NCBI RefSeq assembly: GCF_009905375.1
Contig: NC_133652.1
Coordinates: 121,107,797-121,171,796, forward strand
Reading direction: 5' to 3'
Origin: Apium graveolens
Lineage: Eukaryota > Streptophyta > Magnoliopsida > Apiales > Apiaceae
Length of the DNA: 64,000 bases
This document shows positions 10,621-21,983 of this stretch, piece by piece. A model generated the notes under the pieces. It was not told where the DNA came from. It was given only the letters and a program-made list of their open reading frames with translations, and did not search any database. The position numbers and the translations under genes were made by a program. Positions within the stretch are counted from its first letter, which is position 1, and every line of letters begins with the position of its first letter.

Positions 10621-11735
10621 ATTCATTTCCTCCTACACTGCCTTGAGTAGCCGTCTTATAGTTTCTGGAGATGTGCCTAACCTTACCACACTTAAAGCAG
10701 GTGACTCCGATGTTTCCTGTGTTACAATCTGACGCATAATGACCCTTTTTTCGCATTTAAAACACTGGACATCCTTCCGGCACTGACCACTATGCTTTTT
10801 ACCACATAACTTACAATCCACAACTGGCCTGGTTGACTGGATTGGGGCAGAGGCAACTGAGGTGCCACCGAAACTTATATTCCGGCCAAACTTCCTTTAG
10901 ACTTCTGACTAGACTCCTCCTGGTCTACATTACCTATACCACCTTCAAACTTTCTCTTCCGATCACTCCTTTCCTTGAAGGCCAACTCCTAATCACTCTC
11001 AATCACCAGGGCGGCTTGAACTACAGAGGTATACGTCCTAAGCTGTAGGGCCACCACTCCACTACGAACTTTCGGCTTTAGTCCTTGCTGAAATCTCCTA
11101 GCTGTCTGAATCTCAGTGTTCACATATCCAGGGGCAAGTCGGGCCAACTCCATAAACTTGGCCTCATACTCAGCCACACTCTTTTCTCCTTGCTTCAATT
11201 CCAAAAACTCTACTTCCAACTGACTCTGTAAACAATCTGGAAAATACTTCTCTAGAAACAATTCTGTAAATCTGGCCCAAGAAACAGGGCCTTCTCCTTC
11301 TAAGGCACGCGCTTCACCTTTAAGAAAGTAACTAGCATAATCCGACTTAGAGTCATCACTGACCTGAATAAGGGTGAAGGCTTTCTCCATTTCTTTAAGC
11401 CAAATTCTAGCAGCAACCGGATCTACCTTGCCCTTAAACTCTGGGGGTTTAACTGACTGAAAAGACTTGAAACTAACAGTCTGGTTCAGCTCTCTTGGCT
11501 GGGGTTGTTGTTAAAGCTGCAACTGTTGTTGGATTTGTTGATGTTGTTGTTGTATAAATTGCTGCTGTTGTTGCTGCTGTTGCAGGAATTGTTGTTGCTG
11601 CTGCTGGAAATGTTCTTGCTGATGAGCCATCTGATTATACTGTTGGCGCAACAAATCTAGTAATCCATCCATGACTGGGCCCCCTTCAGAGTTCCTGCTG
11701 GAGGAATTGGACGGGAAATTTTTCTTGGGAGGCAT
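10621..11735 (-). pseudogene. G1 gag with polyglutamine tract and zinc knuckles, broken
   Basis: The ATG at 11735 (MPPKKNF) is chosen because G2's gag aligns to the same start (PPRK). A CAA/CAG tract encodes about 25 glutamines at roughly 11,511-11,640 and ends in a TAA at 11511. The retrotransposon gag domain follows (WLKEMEKAF, FLEKYFP, AEYEAKFMELARLAPG), then a TAG at about 10989. Frameshifts precede two zinc-knuckle regions (CFKCEK... and CFKCGKVRHIS, whose last Cys is Tyr). It would form the particle and bind genomic RNA. Confidence 0.82.
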
Positions 11736-12166
11736 TCTCCTGAAACACGACAAAAAGGTTTTATATGAAAATTGTGCCCCCGGGTAGCAACAGCTTTATG
11801 CATCAGGAGAATGCGGTCACCATTAAATATTACATTCCTTGTTTATTTGGGGTCCACCCATGATGCATAAGTAAATTCAACAAATCCAGCAACAAATACA
11901 ACAATAACAGTAACAGCAATAACAAAAGTGAAATAAAATAAAACCAACAACAGTAATGTCATAAAAATAATAGTACAACAACAATACAAATCCATCTAAC
12001 AACTACAGTACAACACTCATAATATACTAAGTACATAACAAAATTGGCTATCATAGCAGCCCCGCCTAATATAAGCTACAGTACATAATAAACATACATA
12101 GGAAAAGCATCCACAGAACTCCTATAACTAACTCCGAGCTCTGCATCTTACTGCAGCAAGTCTAAT
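11736..12166 (-). other. G1 untranslated stretch between leader ORF and gag
   Basis: About 430 bases, A/C-rich on the plus strand with CAA-type repeats around 11,880-12,000. No ORF or RNA gene is recognisable. G2 has a stretch of similar size in the same place. Confidence 0.6.
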
Positions 12167-12724
12167 CTAGCCACTGCCACTACCACTAATGGATCCTAAC
12201 TCAAATACCAACCGGTTCACGAGATCCTGGTACTGAACAGCTATAAACTCGGAGCTAATGAAACGATCAATGGTCTGGGCTCTCTCTACAGCAGCCTGAG
12301 TCAAGGATCGCACTCTCTCCTGCACATCTCGTGAAGGGGCAGGGATGCCCTGAAAAGGCCCGACCGGAATCTGGTCAAGCTGAGCTGCTAATCCTGGGCT
12401 CTGCTCTCTGATCAAAGACTGGTTCACCACTCGGTGAACATGGTAAGGGATCGGGGAGGATGCACCTGAAAGAACAGATGGAGGAACGGGTGGTCTCGAG
12501 GTGGAGGAACTGGGACCACATTCTGGAGGGAAATCCCTAACAGCCGACACTAACCTTCGTACCCAGCGAGGACGGGCACTAGGTCCTGACACACCTCCTG
12601 GTGCAACTAGAGGAACGGGTGGAGGAGGCATGTGAGTCTCCTCAGCTACAACATCCAAAGTCCGCTCAGAGTCTGAATCATCTGAATCCAACTGATTCCC
12701 CCGAGAAGGGGAACTAGAGATCAC
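12167..12724 (-). CDS. G1 leader ORF upstream of gag (185 aa, unknown function)
   Basis: An uninterrupted ORF about 220 nt inside the primer-binding site and before gag. The protein starts with an acidic Ser/Asp stretch (SDDSDSERTLD) and is proline-rich in the middle (PPPPVPLVAPGG, SRPPVPPSV). It ends in a helical region (RVRSLTQAAVERAQTID) and a Ser-Gly tail. I recognise no domain. It is unbroken while gag and pol next to it are not. G2 has an ORF in the same place with a similar acid-then-proline-then-helix layout but little obvious identity. It may be a leader protein or chance-open sequence. Confidence 0.5.
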   Translation of the reverse strand: MISSSPSRGNQLDSDDSDSERTLDVVAEETHMPPPPVPLVAPGGVSGPSARPRWVRRLVSAVRDFPPECGPSSSTSRPPVPPSVLSGASSPIPYHVHRVVNQSLIREQSPGLAAQLDQIPVGPFQGIPAPSRDVQERVRSLTQAAVERAQTIDRFISSEFIAVQYQDLVNRLVFELGSISGSGSG

Positions 12725-12941
12725 TATGGGCCACTGCCAACCATATCAATATACAAGGAAGACATAACAAGGTTAAGGCAAGTCTATTAAAATATTAATA
12801 GATGACAGGGTAACGCCGTCGGAACCCTCGACTAACACTTAAGGTTGCTCCTCGATATGAGTTGCTGACTCACACTATAGGACATACTTCCTACACCCTA
12901 CTGACTCAACTCTTAACCTAAATTAGGGACTTGAACCCGTG

Positions 12942-12953
12942 GCTCTGATACCA
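12942..12953 (-). other. G1 primer-binding site (initiator Met-tRNA)
   Basis: TGGTATCAGAGC on the minus strand, two bases inside the 5' LTR, a perfect 12-base iMet-tRNA match. Confidence 0.9.
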
Positions 12954-12955
12954 AT

Positions 12956-15780
12956 TGTGACGGCCTCAATCCCGGGGTCTGGGGCTGACGTCACCAAAAA
13001 TATGACAAACTACAACATAAACTACTAAATAAACTTTATTATAATACACGACCCCAAACCAGGAGCCGATGCAGGTTCAAGTATCATTTATGTTACAAAG
13101 CAACACTAACTTATTCAAATTCAGACATCCTCACTTATTACAGCAACTCATCAGACCTTAGGGTCTGATACAAACTACCTCAGAGGAGCCGGGACTGGAG
13201 GGGGGTGACACTCTACGCTGACCTGGTCTTCTAGACATCTGTAATAGATAAATACAAAACAAGCTGAAAGGGTGAGCAATCCATTGCTCAACAGTACCTC
13301 TATATGAATAACCAGTAACAGGATGTATAAAAATAGTACAGGAACAGATATCAAACTAGTTTACTAAAAATCCCTAAAATAGGTTTAAACTGGATATCAA
13401 AACTAGCATGCTCTGCAAAATAATATCATATGTAGTGTGCTGTGTCAAAATACCAGAGTTCAATTTTAGCATGCGATTTCCTTTTCAAAACCACTGTCCA
13501 TTGCTGGACCCATAAATCATCTGTCCCTTCACGGGGACCATAAACTATTTGTTCCGTTACGAGAACCACTAAACCAAAGTCAGATATAAACGTGGATGAA
13601 TTCTAGGGACAGCTGATCAGTCTATCCCACCACAAATTTTTCCGGAACTCAGAGACTAGCTAGGTCTCTGTCGTGCTGGACTAAGCGGCCTACCAGTGCG
13701 CGCATCCGACTCAGCCTCTTACACAACCATGCTGGGCCGTTACCTAATAACGTGCCTCTTACGCCACTGACCATCCAATATCTGATTCATTTTTTTATCC
13801 AGTTTCCAAAATCATTTACACCTATCTCTTTTTAAACGATTACAGCACACATTCTAAAAATCCCTTTTTAATTTTTAATCACAATCTAGAGATAGGCATT
13901 TTCAGAAGTTACTTTTTCCCCAAAACATCAGTTGATAAAACATATTTAAATACGGGGAATACATAACTTAAAATGTTCTGTTCCAGTTTGTAATTTAAAT
14001 CAACAACTATTCATATATACTGAACTGTAAAAGATTAGTTCAGGGGTACTTGCCTTGCGAAGCTTTGTACTAACACTGGCTTGACTCTAATTGACTTCCA
14101 CTACTGGGTCCTTCGATTCGAACCTACGAAATCGAAACAACCTAGGTTAAACGACCGATTATGCTTGACTTTTCCTCACTAACTAATTACCCAACGATAT
14201 AATTCCCGACTCGTATGCATATTAATATTAATAATATATACACAATAATAGTGCACATAAGAATCAGGGGTCAATTTGTATTAACCGAGATATATACACT
14301 CGATTCATAATTTAAGGTAATTTTTAGAAAAATTTGGACATCGACTCCTCTGTTTATAGGCCTACCCATTGAAACATCAATCGACGTCAAATCCCAACAA
14401 AATCAATTTGAATCGTCACATAACTAAATTTTTAGTCCCGGAAATAATTTATACAAATTATTTTATTTATTAAAATATTTAGGACTCAAAAAAGGGTCAT
14501 CACCGTCCACCGCACGCTCGTAAAAGAATTCATCGCGCGCGTAGGTAAAATTTATTGGTGCCCGAAAATATACGGGTGTCCGAATAAATTTCATCGATTA
14601 TTCGAAAATAATTTACGCACGAATTATTAGTAATATCACGAATATTAACCAGACAATTCCTGCACAAAAGGCATTAAAATCAATTAATAAAATAATAAAT
14701 TCTTGCACACAAACTGCGTACAAACACACAGCCGCACGTGCAATTCACGCGCCACCAGAACCACCCCAAACTGAAGCAACATTAGCACCAAAACACTCAC
14801 ACAAACAATACACACACAAATATATATACACACATACGAATATATATATATAAATCATAGAGACAGGGACTGAGCAGCCGGAAAACACACCGGAAAACAA
14901 TGACGGAACAACAAGGCAAGAGATGAACGGAGAGGGGAGGAAGAAGACGGAGAAGAGGAAGAAGAAAGAGAGAGAATCCGAGGAATAAGGAGAGTTCGAC
15001 AGAGAGGTAAGAGAGATGGTGAGGAACCGGCGAAGAACAGTGGGGAGGGGGGTTTGTTGTAATTTTTTTTTCTTTTTTTCCTCCGCTAGCCACGTATCAG
15101 GACAATTTGCCAACTGCTAACACATGTCCTGCTCCTGCTACTAGGTCCGATTTTATCCCGAAAGTGAATTTTAACGAATAACTTTTATGAGTAAAATATT
15201 CCAGAAAAATGCCAAACATATTTTAAAATTTCCTGGATAATAAAATACCAATAAAATTAGAATTCCATAATTTTTAAATCATTTTTAAATCGCACATTAT
15301 ACCCGCAATTCACGGTTAAACGAAACAATATGCGGGTGAATTTAATCCCGAAAATCTCTAAAATAATTTTAAAATTCTCAGAATATTGTAAACATAATAA
15401 AATATGAGTTTCATAATTTTTGAAGAATCCTATTATTAAATATGGATTTTACAGTTTAAGAATAAATAATTAGGAAAATATTAGGTTATAAATTTTATAA
15501 AATCCCAAAAATTATCATTAAGATTATAAAATAATAAAAACAATTTTAGAGACAACCCAAATAATTTTGAAAATAGGATTGTCATAAAATCACTTTTTAG
15601 AAGCGAAATAAAAATGAAGTGGTGCAACAGTTAATCATAAAAACACATCATGCAATCCAACAATCACATATAAACAATGATAAATAGAACACAGAGACCA
15701 TAATTGATACACAATTCTTTATTAATTATTTACACAATAATTACATATTTAAATATTACGAAAATATACGAGTCGTTATA
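12956..15780 (-). repeat. G1 5' LTR (2825 bp)
   Basis: Partner of 4308-7139, with the same termini. Differences include about 24 substitutions in the first 380 bases, a much shorter TA tract, and about 45 bases near 15,706-15,750 that are missing from the other LTR. No separate gene is visible inside. Confidence 0.92.
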
Positions 15781-15785
15781 AAAAG
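15781..15785 (+). repeat. G1 target-site duplication, right copy (AAAAG)
   Basis: Pairs with 4303-4307; element A resumes immediately after. Confidence 0.88.
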
Positions 15786-17831
15786 ATTACTGGACTTGAA
15801 GATTTCAATGATCATGATCAGCTGAGATTTGAAAAGGAGGATTTAAATTCTGATGACCTAAATCCTGATCCTGTAAGTTCTGACAGGTTAAATTCTGATG
15901 TCTTTAAAACTATGATAACCACTCCAAGGGAAAATGCACCTGTTCAGGGGGAGCTAACTAATGAACCTACCACATCTCAAGACTCTTAAAAAGCATCAGA
16001 ACCTATCACTGGTTCTTCAAGTTCTGATTCATCAAGTTCTGATGAGCCAAATTCTGATAATTCTGGAAACTCTGAATCTTCAATTCCTGAAGGATCCAAC
16101 TCAAATTCTGAAATTTCAGAGAGCATAACTTCAGGGGGAGCATCAGAAAATGCTGATGGAGACAACATGGATCATGGGGGAGGATTCAGTTCTAGAGATC
16201 AACTTCCATCTGCAAGGAAGTGGACAAAATCACACACACCTGACTTAATAATTGGAGATCCTGAAGCAGGTATCAGAACTAGAATAGCAACAACAAATGA
16301 GTGTCTCTATCATTCTTTTCTATCTCAGACTGAACCAAAGAAAGTGGAAAAAGCTCTTCAAGATGCTGATTAGGTGCGAGCAATGCAGGAAGAGTTAAAT
16401 GAATTTGAAAGGAATAAAGTCTGGACCCTAGTGCCAAGACCAAAGAACAGATCCATTGTTGGCACAAAATGGGTGTTCATAAATAAAACTGACAGTAATG
16501 GCATAATTACAAGAAACAAAGCAAGGATGGTTTCTAAAGGTTACTCTCAACAAGAGGGTATGGACTATGATGAAACATTTGCTCCAGTTGCTAGATTGGA
16601 AGCCATAAGAATCTTTTTGGCTTATGCTGCTCACAAGAAGTTTGAAGTCTTTCAAATGGATGTGAAAAGTGCTTTTCTCAATGGAGAATTGGAAGAAGAG
16701 GTATATGTTAAACAACCTCAAGGATTTGTAGATCCAAAATTTCAAAATCATGTCTACAGACTTGATAAAGCACTTTATGGCCTTAAGCAAGCTCTAAGAG
16801 CATGGTATGAGACTTTAGCTCAATTCCTTCTGGAAAGTGGATTTAACAGAGGTATAATTGATAAAACACTGTTCTACCTTAACCATGGAAAAGACTTACT
16901 TCTGGTACATATATATGTTGATGATATCATCTTTAGTTCTACAAATGCCAAACTCTGTGAAAACCGCAAAGCTAATGCAGTCAAGATATCAAATGAGTAT
17001 GATGGCAGGACTTAGCTATTTTCTGGGACTTCAAGTCAAGCAAAATGAAGAAGGTACTTTCATAAATCAATCCAAGTACACCAGAAATTTACTCAAGAAA
17101 TATGGAATGCAAGACTGTTCAACTGCATCCACTCCCATGGCCACTAAATCCAAGTTAGATAAAGATACTGGAGCATCAATAGATATTACTAATTACAAAG
17201 GTATGATATCATGTATATTACCGGTGTTTGTGCAAGATTTCAGGCTGATCCAAGAGAACCTCATCTAATAGCTGTGAAAAGAATTTTGAAGTACCTCAAG
17301 GGTACAGCTGATCTAGGATTGTGGTATCCTAGAGAATCAGATTTTAAGCTAATAGGTTACTCAGATGCAGATTTTGCAGGATGCAAAATAGATAGGAAAA
17401 ACACTAGTGGAAGCTGCCACTTTCTTGGAGGCAGATTAGTTTCTTGGTTTGGCAAAAAACAGAAGTCAATTTCCACATCAACTACAGAAGCAGAATATAT
17501 TGCTGCAGGAAGCTGTTGTACATAGATTCTTTGGAAGAAGAATCGGTTATTGGACCATGGGTTAGAATATTCTAAAATACCCATTTACTGTGATAATCAA
17601 AGTGCTATTGCTATGACTAGTAATCCAGTTCAACACTCAATGACAAAGCATATCAGCATTAGGTACCATTTTATAAGGGAACATGTGATGGAAGGTACAG
17701 TGGAATTGCATTTTGTTCCAATAGATCAACAACTAGCAGATATCTTCACAAAACCACTATGTGAAGCTACTTTTACGAGACTGGTAAATGAACTTGGAAT
17801 GGTTTCAGGTTCTTTCTCAAAATCTGGTTAG
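15786..17831 (+). pseudogene. A pol part 2: Ser/Asp-rich linker, reverse transcriptase, RNase H, broken
   Basis: A linker rich in NSD and SSSSD repeats carries a TAA at about 15,986. RT then shows [32 protein letters not shown] (first catalytic Asp kept), YGLKQA and the YVDDIIF box at about 16,914-16,934. A TAG at 16371-16373 replaces an Arg seen in C. A frameshift follows KLCE, and about 50 bases are lost after KGMI compared with C. RNase H keeps YSDADFAGC, STTEAEYIA and YCDNQSAI, the acidic active-site residues, but has a TAG at 17523-17525 where C has CAG. It ends at FSKSG then TAG. RT and RNase H would copy the RNA genome. Confidence 0.88.
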
Positions 17832-17996
17832 CTTTTGTTCTTATACATCAGACTTTATGATCGGTGTTTACAGATTATCTTATCTCCATGTAATCTGTGC
17901 TTAAACTGTAATATATTAAATATTGATTGTTATCTGATGTGATTCTATATACTCTAATAGTGTTTTGAATGTTCTGTGACTATTCAATCCAATGAG

Positions 17997-18001
17997 GATT
18001 A
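17997..18001 (+). repeat. C target-site duplication, left copy (GATTA)
   Basis: Matches 46089-46093 exactly. Joining the flanks through one copy gives a sequence that aligns with C's own 3' region near 38,480 (AATGAGGAT...TAGATG.TGACTTAG). Confidence 0.9.
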
Positions 18002-18620
18002 TGTTAGATATATTTGTGATGTCATGTCTAATATGATTTGTGTTTAGTTTTTAGATCTTACTTAACAGGACAAATCAGTATTTAACTGGAAATCAGTACT
18101 TATAGTGAAGTCAGAACTTAAGATATCGGAACTTAAGTTATCAGAACTTAAGTTATCAGGAGATATTTATCAGGAGATAATATCAGGACTTAAGGAGACT
18201 TTCAGATAAGGAAGGCGGCTGATTGAAAGGAAAGAAGATCAAGACAAATATAAGAAGAGATATGCATGAAGAAAGAATTCTATGAAGAATAGAATACTTG
18301 GAAGAAAAGATAACTGATTGATATATATTAGGAAGCAGAATTGTATTCGATATCAATTAGAACATTATCTTGTAACTGTGTAGTATATAAACACAGACAT
18401 AGGGTTTACACTATATGTGTTATCATTATCGAAAATATTATTCATTGTAACCCTAAAAGCTCTCGTGATAATTTGTTCATCACTGAGAGAGGACAGTTCC
18501 ATATTATAACAGAGTTTATTGTGTTGAATAAAATCTGTGATCAGTTACTTGTGTTCTTAATTCGATTTGATTGTGATAAACACTGTATTCAACCCCCTTT
18601 ACAGTGTGTGTGACCTAACA
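18002..18620 (+). repeat. C 5' LTR (619 bp)
   Basis: TGTTAGATATATT...GACCTAACA. The U3 part has a cluster of TCAGAACTTAAG-type units at about 18,110-18,200. TATA at 18384-18390 and AATAAA at 18527-18532 lie further in. The partner is 45469-46088. Confidence 0.93.
18384..18390 (+). promoter_or_regulatory. C 5' LTR TATA box
   Basis: TATATAA in an AACTGTGTAG...ACACAG context, the same in both C LTRs and nearly so in A and B. It is the likely core promoter for genomic RNA; an AATAAA signal follows about 140 nt downstream. Confidence 0.6.
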
Positions 18621-18622
18621 AG

Positions 18623-18634
18623 TGGTATAAGAGC
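18623..18634 (+). other. C primer-binding site (initiator Met-tRNA)
   Basis: TGGTATAAGAGC two bases after the LTR, one mismatch to the standard iMet site. Confidence 0.85.
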
Positions 18635-18675
18635 AATATGTTAACACACAAACAGTTTAAGATCCAAAATCAATC

Positions 18676-19932
18676 ATGTCTGAAGGAACACAAACTCCAA
18701 CCAAGCCCGCCAAAACTGAAGAACCTCAAAAGACTCAAATCCATAATCGAAATGAGACTATTAGGGTTCCTATACTGAAACCATCTGAATATCCCATATG
18801 GAAGGTGAGTATGTCTATATTTCAGGAAGCTACAGATCCAGAGTACCTTGACAGAATCAATGAAGGACCACATAAGCCAACCAGGCTCTCAGTTGTAGTT
18901 GCAGATCAGCCAGCACAGACAGTACCAAAGGAGAAAAGTGAATATACAGTTGAAGATATCTCATCTATTGCTAATGATGCAAAGGTACGACATTTGCTGC
19001 ATAGTGCCATTGATAATATCATGTCAAACAGGGTAATCAACTGCAAGACTGCAAAGGAGATATGGGATTCCTTGGAGACAAGATGCCAGGGAACTGATTT
19101 AATTAAGAAGAACAGGAAGACTATACTCACTCAAGAGTATGAGCACTTTGACTCAAAACTTGATGAGTCATTGACTGGTTTATATGATAGATTTGTCAGA
19201 CTCTTGAATGATCTATCACTGGTGGATAAGGAATATGATCTTGAAGATACTAATCTCAAATTCCTTTTAGCTCTTCCTGAAAGTTGGGATTTGAAGGCCA
19301 CAACTATAAGATACAACTATGCTCTTGATGCAACTACTCTTGATGAAATTTATGGTATGCTCAAGACTCATGAACTTGAGATGGATCAAAGAATCAAGAG
19401 GCATGGGAGAAATTCAAGGACAGTTGCTCTTAAGGCTGATGAGGAAGTCCCCAAAGTAGCTGCCTCAAGAAAAGGCAAGGGAAAAGCTCTCATCACAAAG
19501 TCTGATACTGAGTCATCAAGTTCTGATAGTGATGATGACTCCGAAACTGAAAGCTTACCAGAGATGGATCCTAATAAAGAGATGATGAAGCTGTGTGCTC
19601 TTATGGTGAAAGGAATCACAAGGATTGCATACAGGAAATTCAGAAAGGGAAAGAAATTTTCCAGGAAAGGTGCAAGTTCTGATAAGAAGGGTTTCAGAAA
19701 ATCTGAAGGCAAAGGAGGAAAGTCTGACAGAGGAGATTACTCAAATGTTAAATGCTACAACTATGGTGAGAAAGGCCACATATCTCCTGATTGCAAGAAA
19801 GTGAAGAGTGACAAAGGCAAGGCACTTGTCACAAAGAACAAAAGCTGGACAGACACTTCAGATTCTGAAAGTGAGGTGAACTATGCCTTGATGGCAAATA
19901 CTGATAGCAATTCTGATGCTGTTGAGTTAAAG
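18676..19932 (+). CDS. C gag, first coding segment (capsid and first zinc knuckle)
   Basis: An intact frame of 419 codons from ATG 18676 to the proposed splice donor. Residues 30-230 are the copia gag domain (PSEYPIWKVSM, AKEIWDSLETRCQG, FDSKLDESLTGLYDRF). An acidic Ser/Asp stretch lies at about 275-300, followed by a Lys-rich region. A zinc knuckle at residues 360-373 has its second Cys changed to Tyr (CYNYGEKGHISPDC). Gag assembles the particle in the cytoplasm. Beyond 19932 the frame continues into the putative intron up to TAG at 20095. B aligns with this segment up to LK at 19932 and then jumps to protease. Confidence 0.85.
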
Positions 19933-21019
19933 GTACCTCAAACTACTTATGCCTTTCATACTGATGATATTACTGAGTTGAAAAGATATCTTAAAACCAT
20001 GTTCATTAGTTATAGAGATCAAACTTTAACATGTGAAATATTGACTTCTGAAAATCTTGCTTATAAAAAGAGGAATGATTATTTAGAAAAGAGTTAGTCA
20101 TGTTCCATCAAACTCAGAAAGATAGAGATGATGCCTTTTATGTTAGGGATGAAGTACTTAAAATGAATGAATCTCTAAAAACTGAGTTAGAAAAGGAAAG
20201 ACAGATTATCAGGACTTTGACTAACTCTAGCAGAACAACTCAGAATTTGTTAAGTAGTGGAAACTGGAAAGAGGGCTTAGGTTATGGAGATGATAAGAAT
20301 GATAAGGGAACTTTAGAAATTGAGCCTATAGTTGTTAAACAAAAGCCAAAGGTAAATCCTGTTAAGTTTGTAGCTGTAAAGTCTGATATTGATAAATCAG
20401 AAGTTAAAGAGAAATTAACTTCTGAAAAACCAAAACAGGATAAGCCAACTGAAGTTAACATAGGCTTAATGACAAATAAGCAGCTTAAGTATAAGCTGAA
20501 AGATGTTAAGAATATAAACAAGGTAAAGCCACCTAGGAAAAATAGGAATGGAAAGGAAGGTGTGAATAAAAGCAATGATTATAAGCCTGTTCCTAATGCT
20601 CCTAGAAAGAAATGTTATAACTGTGGAAACTCTAACCATCTGGCTTCTTTTTGCAGGAAGAATAAGAACTTAAACTCCTTACCTTCAAAATCAGGAGTTA
20701 AGAGTCAGTCTGTTAGATATAGGCCATAAAATCCTTGTTTTTATTGTGGTAGTTTATGGCATTCCATTTATACTTGTAAGGAATATCATAGTTTGTACTA
20801 TGATTATTATCAAATAAACCTTCTTTAAAGAAAGTTATCATTATTCCTTCTAGTGTAAGTTCAGATGCAAAGTCTGATACTGTAAATGCTGATAGGAAAA
20901 ATGTTAACATAAACTCTGATGCTAAATCCGCTGCAACTGTTAACAAACTTAATAAGGCCAAAGGATCCAACCAAGTCTGGGTCCTTAAAACTAATCATTA
21001 GTGGTCTTTGTGATTGCAG
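19933..21019 (+). other. Putative retained intron / gag extension of C
   Basis: Begins GTACCT after AAAG and ends TTGCAG; phase 0 at both ends. B lacks exactly this. Its 1087 nt become 1089 (a multiple of 3) after allowing for two one-base losses: one near 20,090, and one near 20,815 where A has an extra A. Read in the gag frame it encodes a coiled-coil (NESLKTELEKERQIIRTL) and two zinc knuckles (CYNCGNSNHLASFC, CFYCGSLWHSIYTC) separated by a TAA at 20,727. It ends in VWVLKTNH then TAG. A CTAAT branch-point-like motif lies about 25 nt before the AG. The coiled-coil and knuckles are normal for SIRE gag, so this segment is both coding and possibly spliced. Confidence 0.55.
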
Positions 21020-21983
21020 GGCAACAGGAAAAACATCCTAGTTCTGGGCAGTCGATGTTCAGGACATATGACTGGAAATAAAGCCCTGCTATCATACTTT
21101 GTGGAGAAAGCTGGCCCAGGTGTTTCTTATGGAGATGGCAACATGGGAAAACTCTGGGATATGGAAATATCAATCTTGGGAATGTCATCATTAAAAAAGT
21201 AGCTCTTGTCTCAGGACTTAAACACAATTTGCTGAGTGTTAGTCAAATCTGTGACAGAGGTTATCATGTGGATTTCTTTGAAGAACACTGTGAAGTTGTA
21301 AGAAAATCTACAGGCAAAGTTGTTCTGAAAGGATACATGCATGGTAACATTTATGAAGCCAAGCTTTCAACAAGTACTGATGGTTCTGCAATCTGTCTGT
21401 TAAGTAGACATCAATTGAAGAAAGCTGGAATTGGCACAAGAAACTCTCTCATTTAAATTTCAACAATATAAATGAACTAGTCAAGAAAGATCTTGTGAGA
21501 GGACTGCCAAAATCAGTATTTGCTCCTGATGGCCTTTGTAATTCATGTCAGAAAGCAAAACAAAGAAAATCTTCATTCAAGAGCAAGATTGAATCATCAA
21601 TTCTTGAGCTTTATCACCTACTACATGTTGATCTATTTGGTCCTGTGAATGTCATGTCTATTGCAAAGAAGAAATATGCTATGGTCATAGTGGATGAGTT
21701 CACCAGATACACATGGGTGTATTACTTGCACACAAAAAGTGAAACTACATCTATCTTGATTGATCATGTCAAACAACTGGATAAATTGGTCAAAGACTCT
21801 GTGAAAATCATAAGGAGTGATAATGGCACTAAGTTCAAGAATTTGATTATGGAAGAGTTCTGCAAAGACCATGGAATAAAGCATGAATTCTCTGCTCCTA
21901 GAACTCCATAGCAAAATGGAGTTGTTGAAAGAAAGAATAGAACTCTTATTGAAGCTGCACGAACTATGCTTGATGAAGCAAAG
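21020..21983 (+). pseudogene. C pol part 1: protease and integrase start, broken
   Basis: Starts GNRKNILVL. The protease motif is LGSRCSGHM in place of LDSGCSGHM, so the catalytic Asp is Gly. Small indels shift the frame near 21,150 and near 21,408. The zinc-binding pre-integrase region is complete (GLCNSCQKAK), then come HVDLFGP and DNGTKF. A TAG at 21909-21911 stands for Gln in TPQQNG. The third catalytic residue (VVERKNR) is intact. G2 cuts the gene at 21983; it resumes at 35941. Confidence 0.87.
21979..21983 (+). repeat. G2 target-site duplication, left copy (CAAAG)
   Basis: Identical to 35936-35940. Joining through one copy restores the integrase codons for DEAKLP as in A at 3987-4004. 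Confidence 0.92.

Larger units (their letters stand above)
4308..15780 (-). mobile_element. G1: Ty3/gypsy chromovirus (Tekay/Del-like), full length, inside A
   Basis: Two LTRs of about 2.83 kb flank an interior of 5.8 kb. On the minus strand the interior carries primer-binding site, a leader ORF, gag, protease, RT, RNase H, integrase, chromodomain and polypurine tract. It is flanked by AAAAG. By eye the first 380 bases of the two LTRs differ at about 24 positions (about 6%), older than G2. The interior has at least ten disabling changes. Confidence 0.92.
15786..18001 (+). mobile_element. Element A, piece 2: end of integrase linker, RT, RNase H
   Basis: Continues A after G1, and aligns with C 36,250-38,480. 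It runs 170 bases past RNase H to the point where C inserted (17997-18001 GATTA duplication). A resumes at 46094. Confidence 0.9.

Noticed and set aside
12942..12953. tRNA-like sequence at several sites (also 25973, 62653)
   Set aside because: Only the 12-base primer-binding complement of iMet-tRNA is present, not a tRNA gene.
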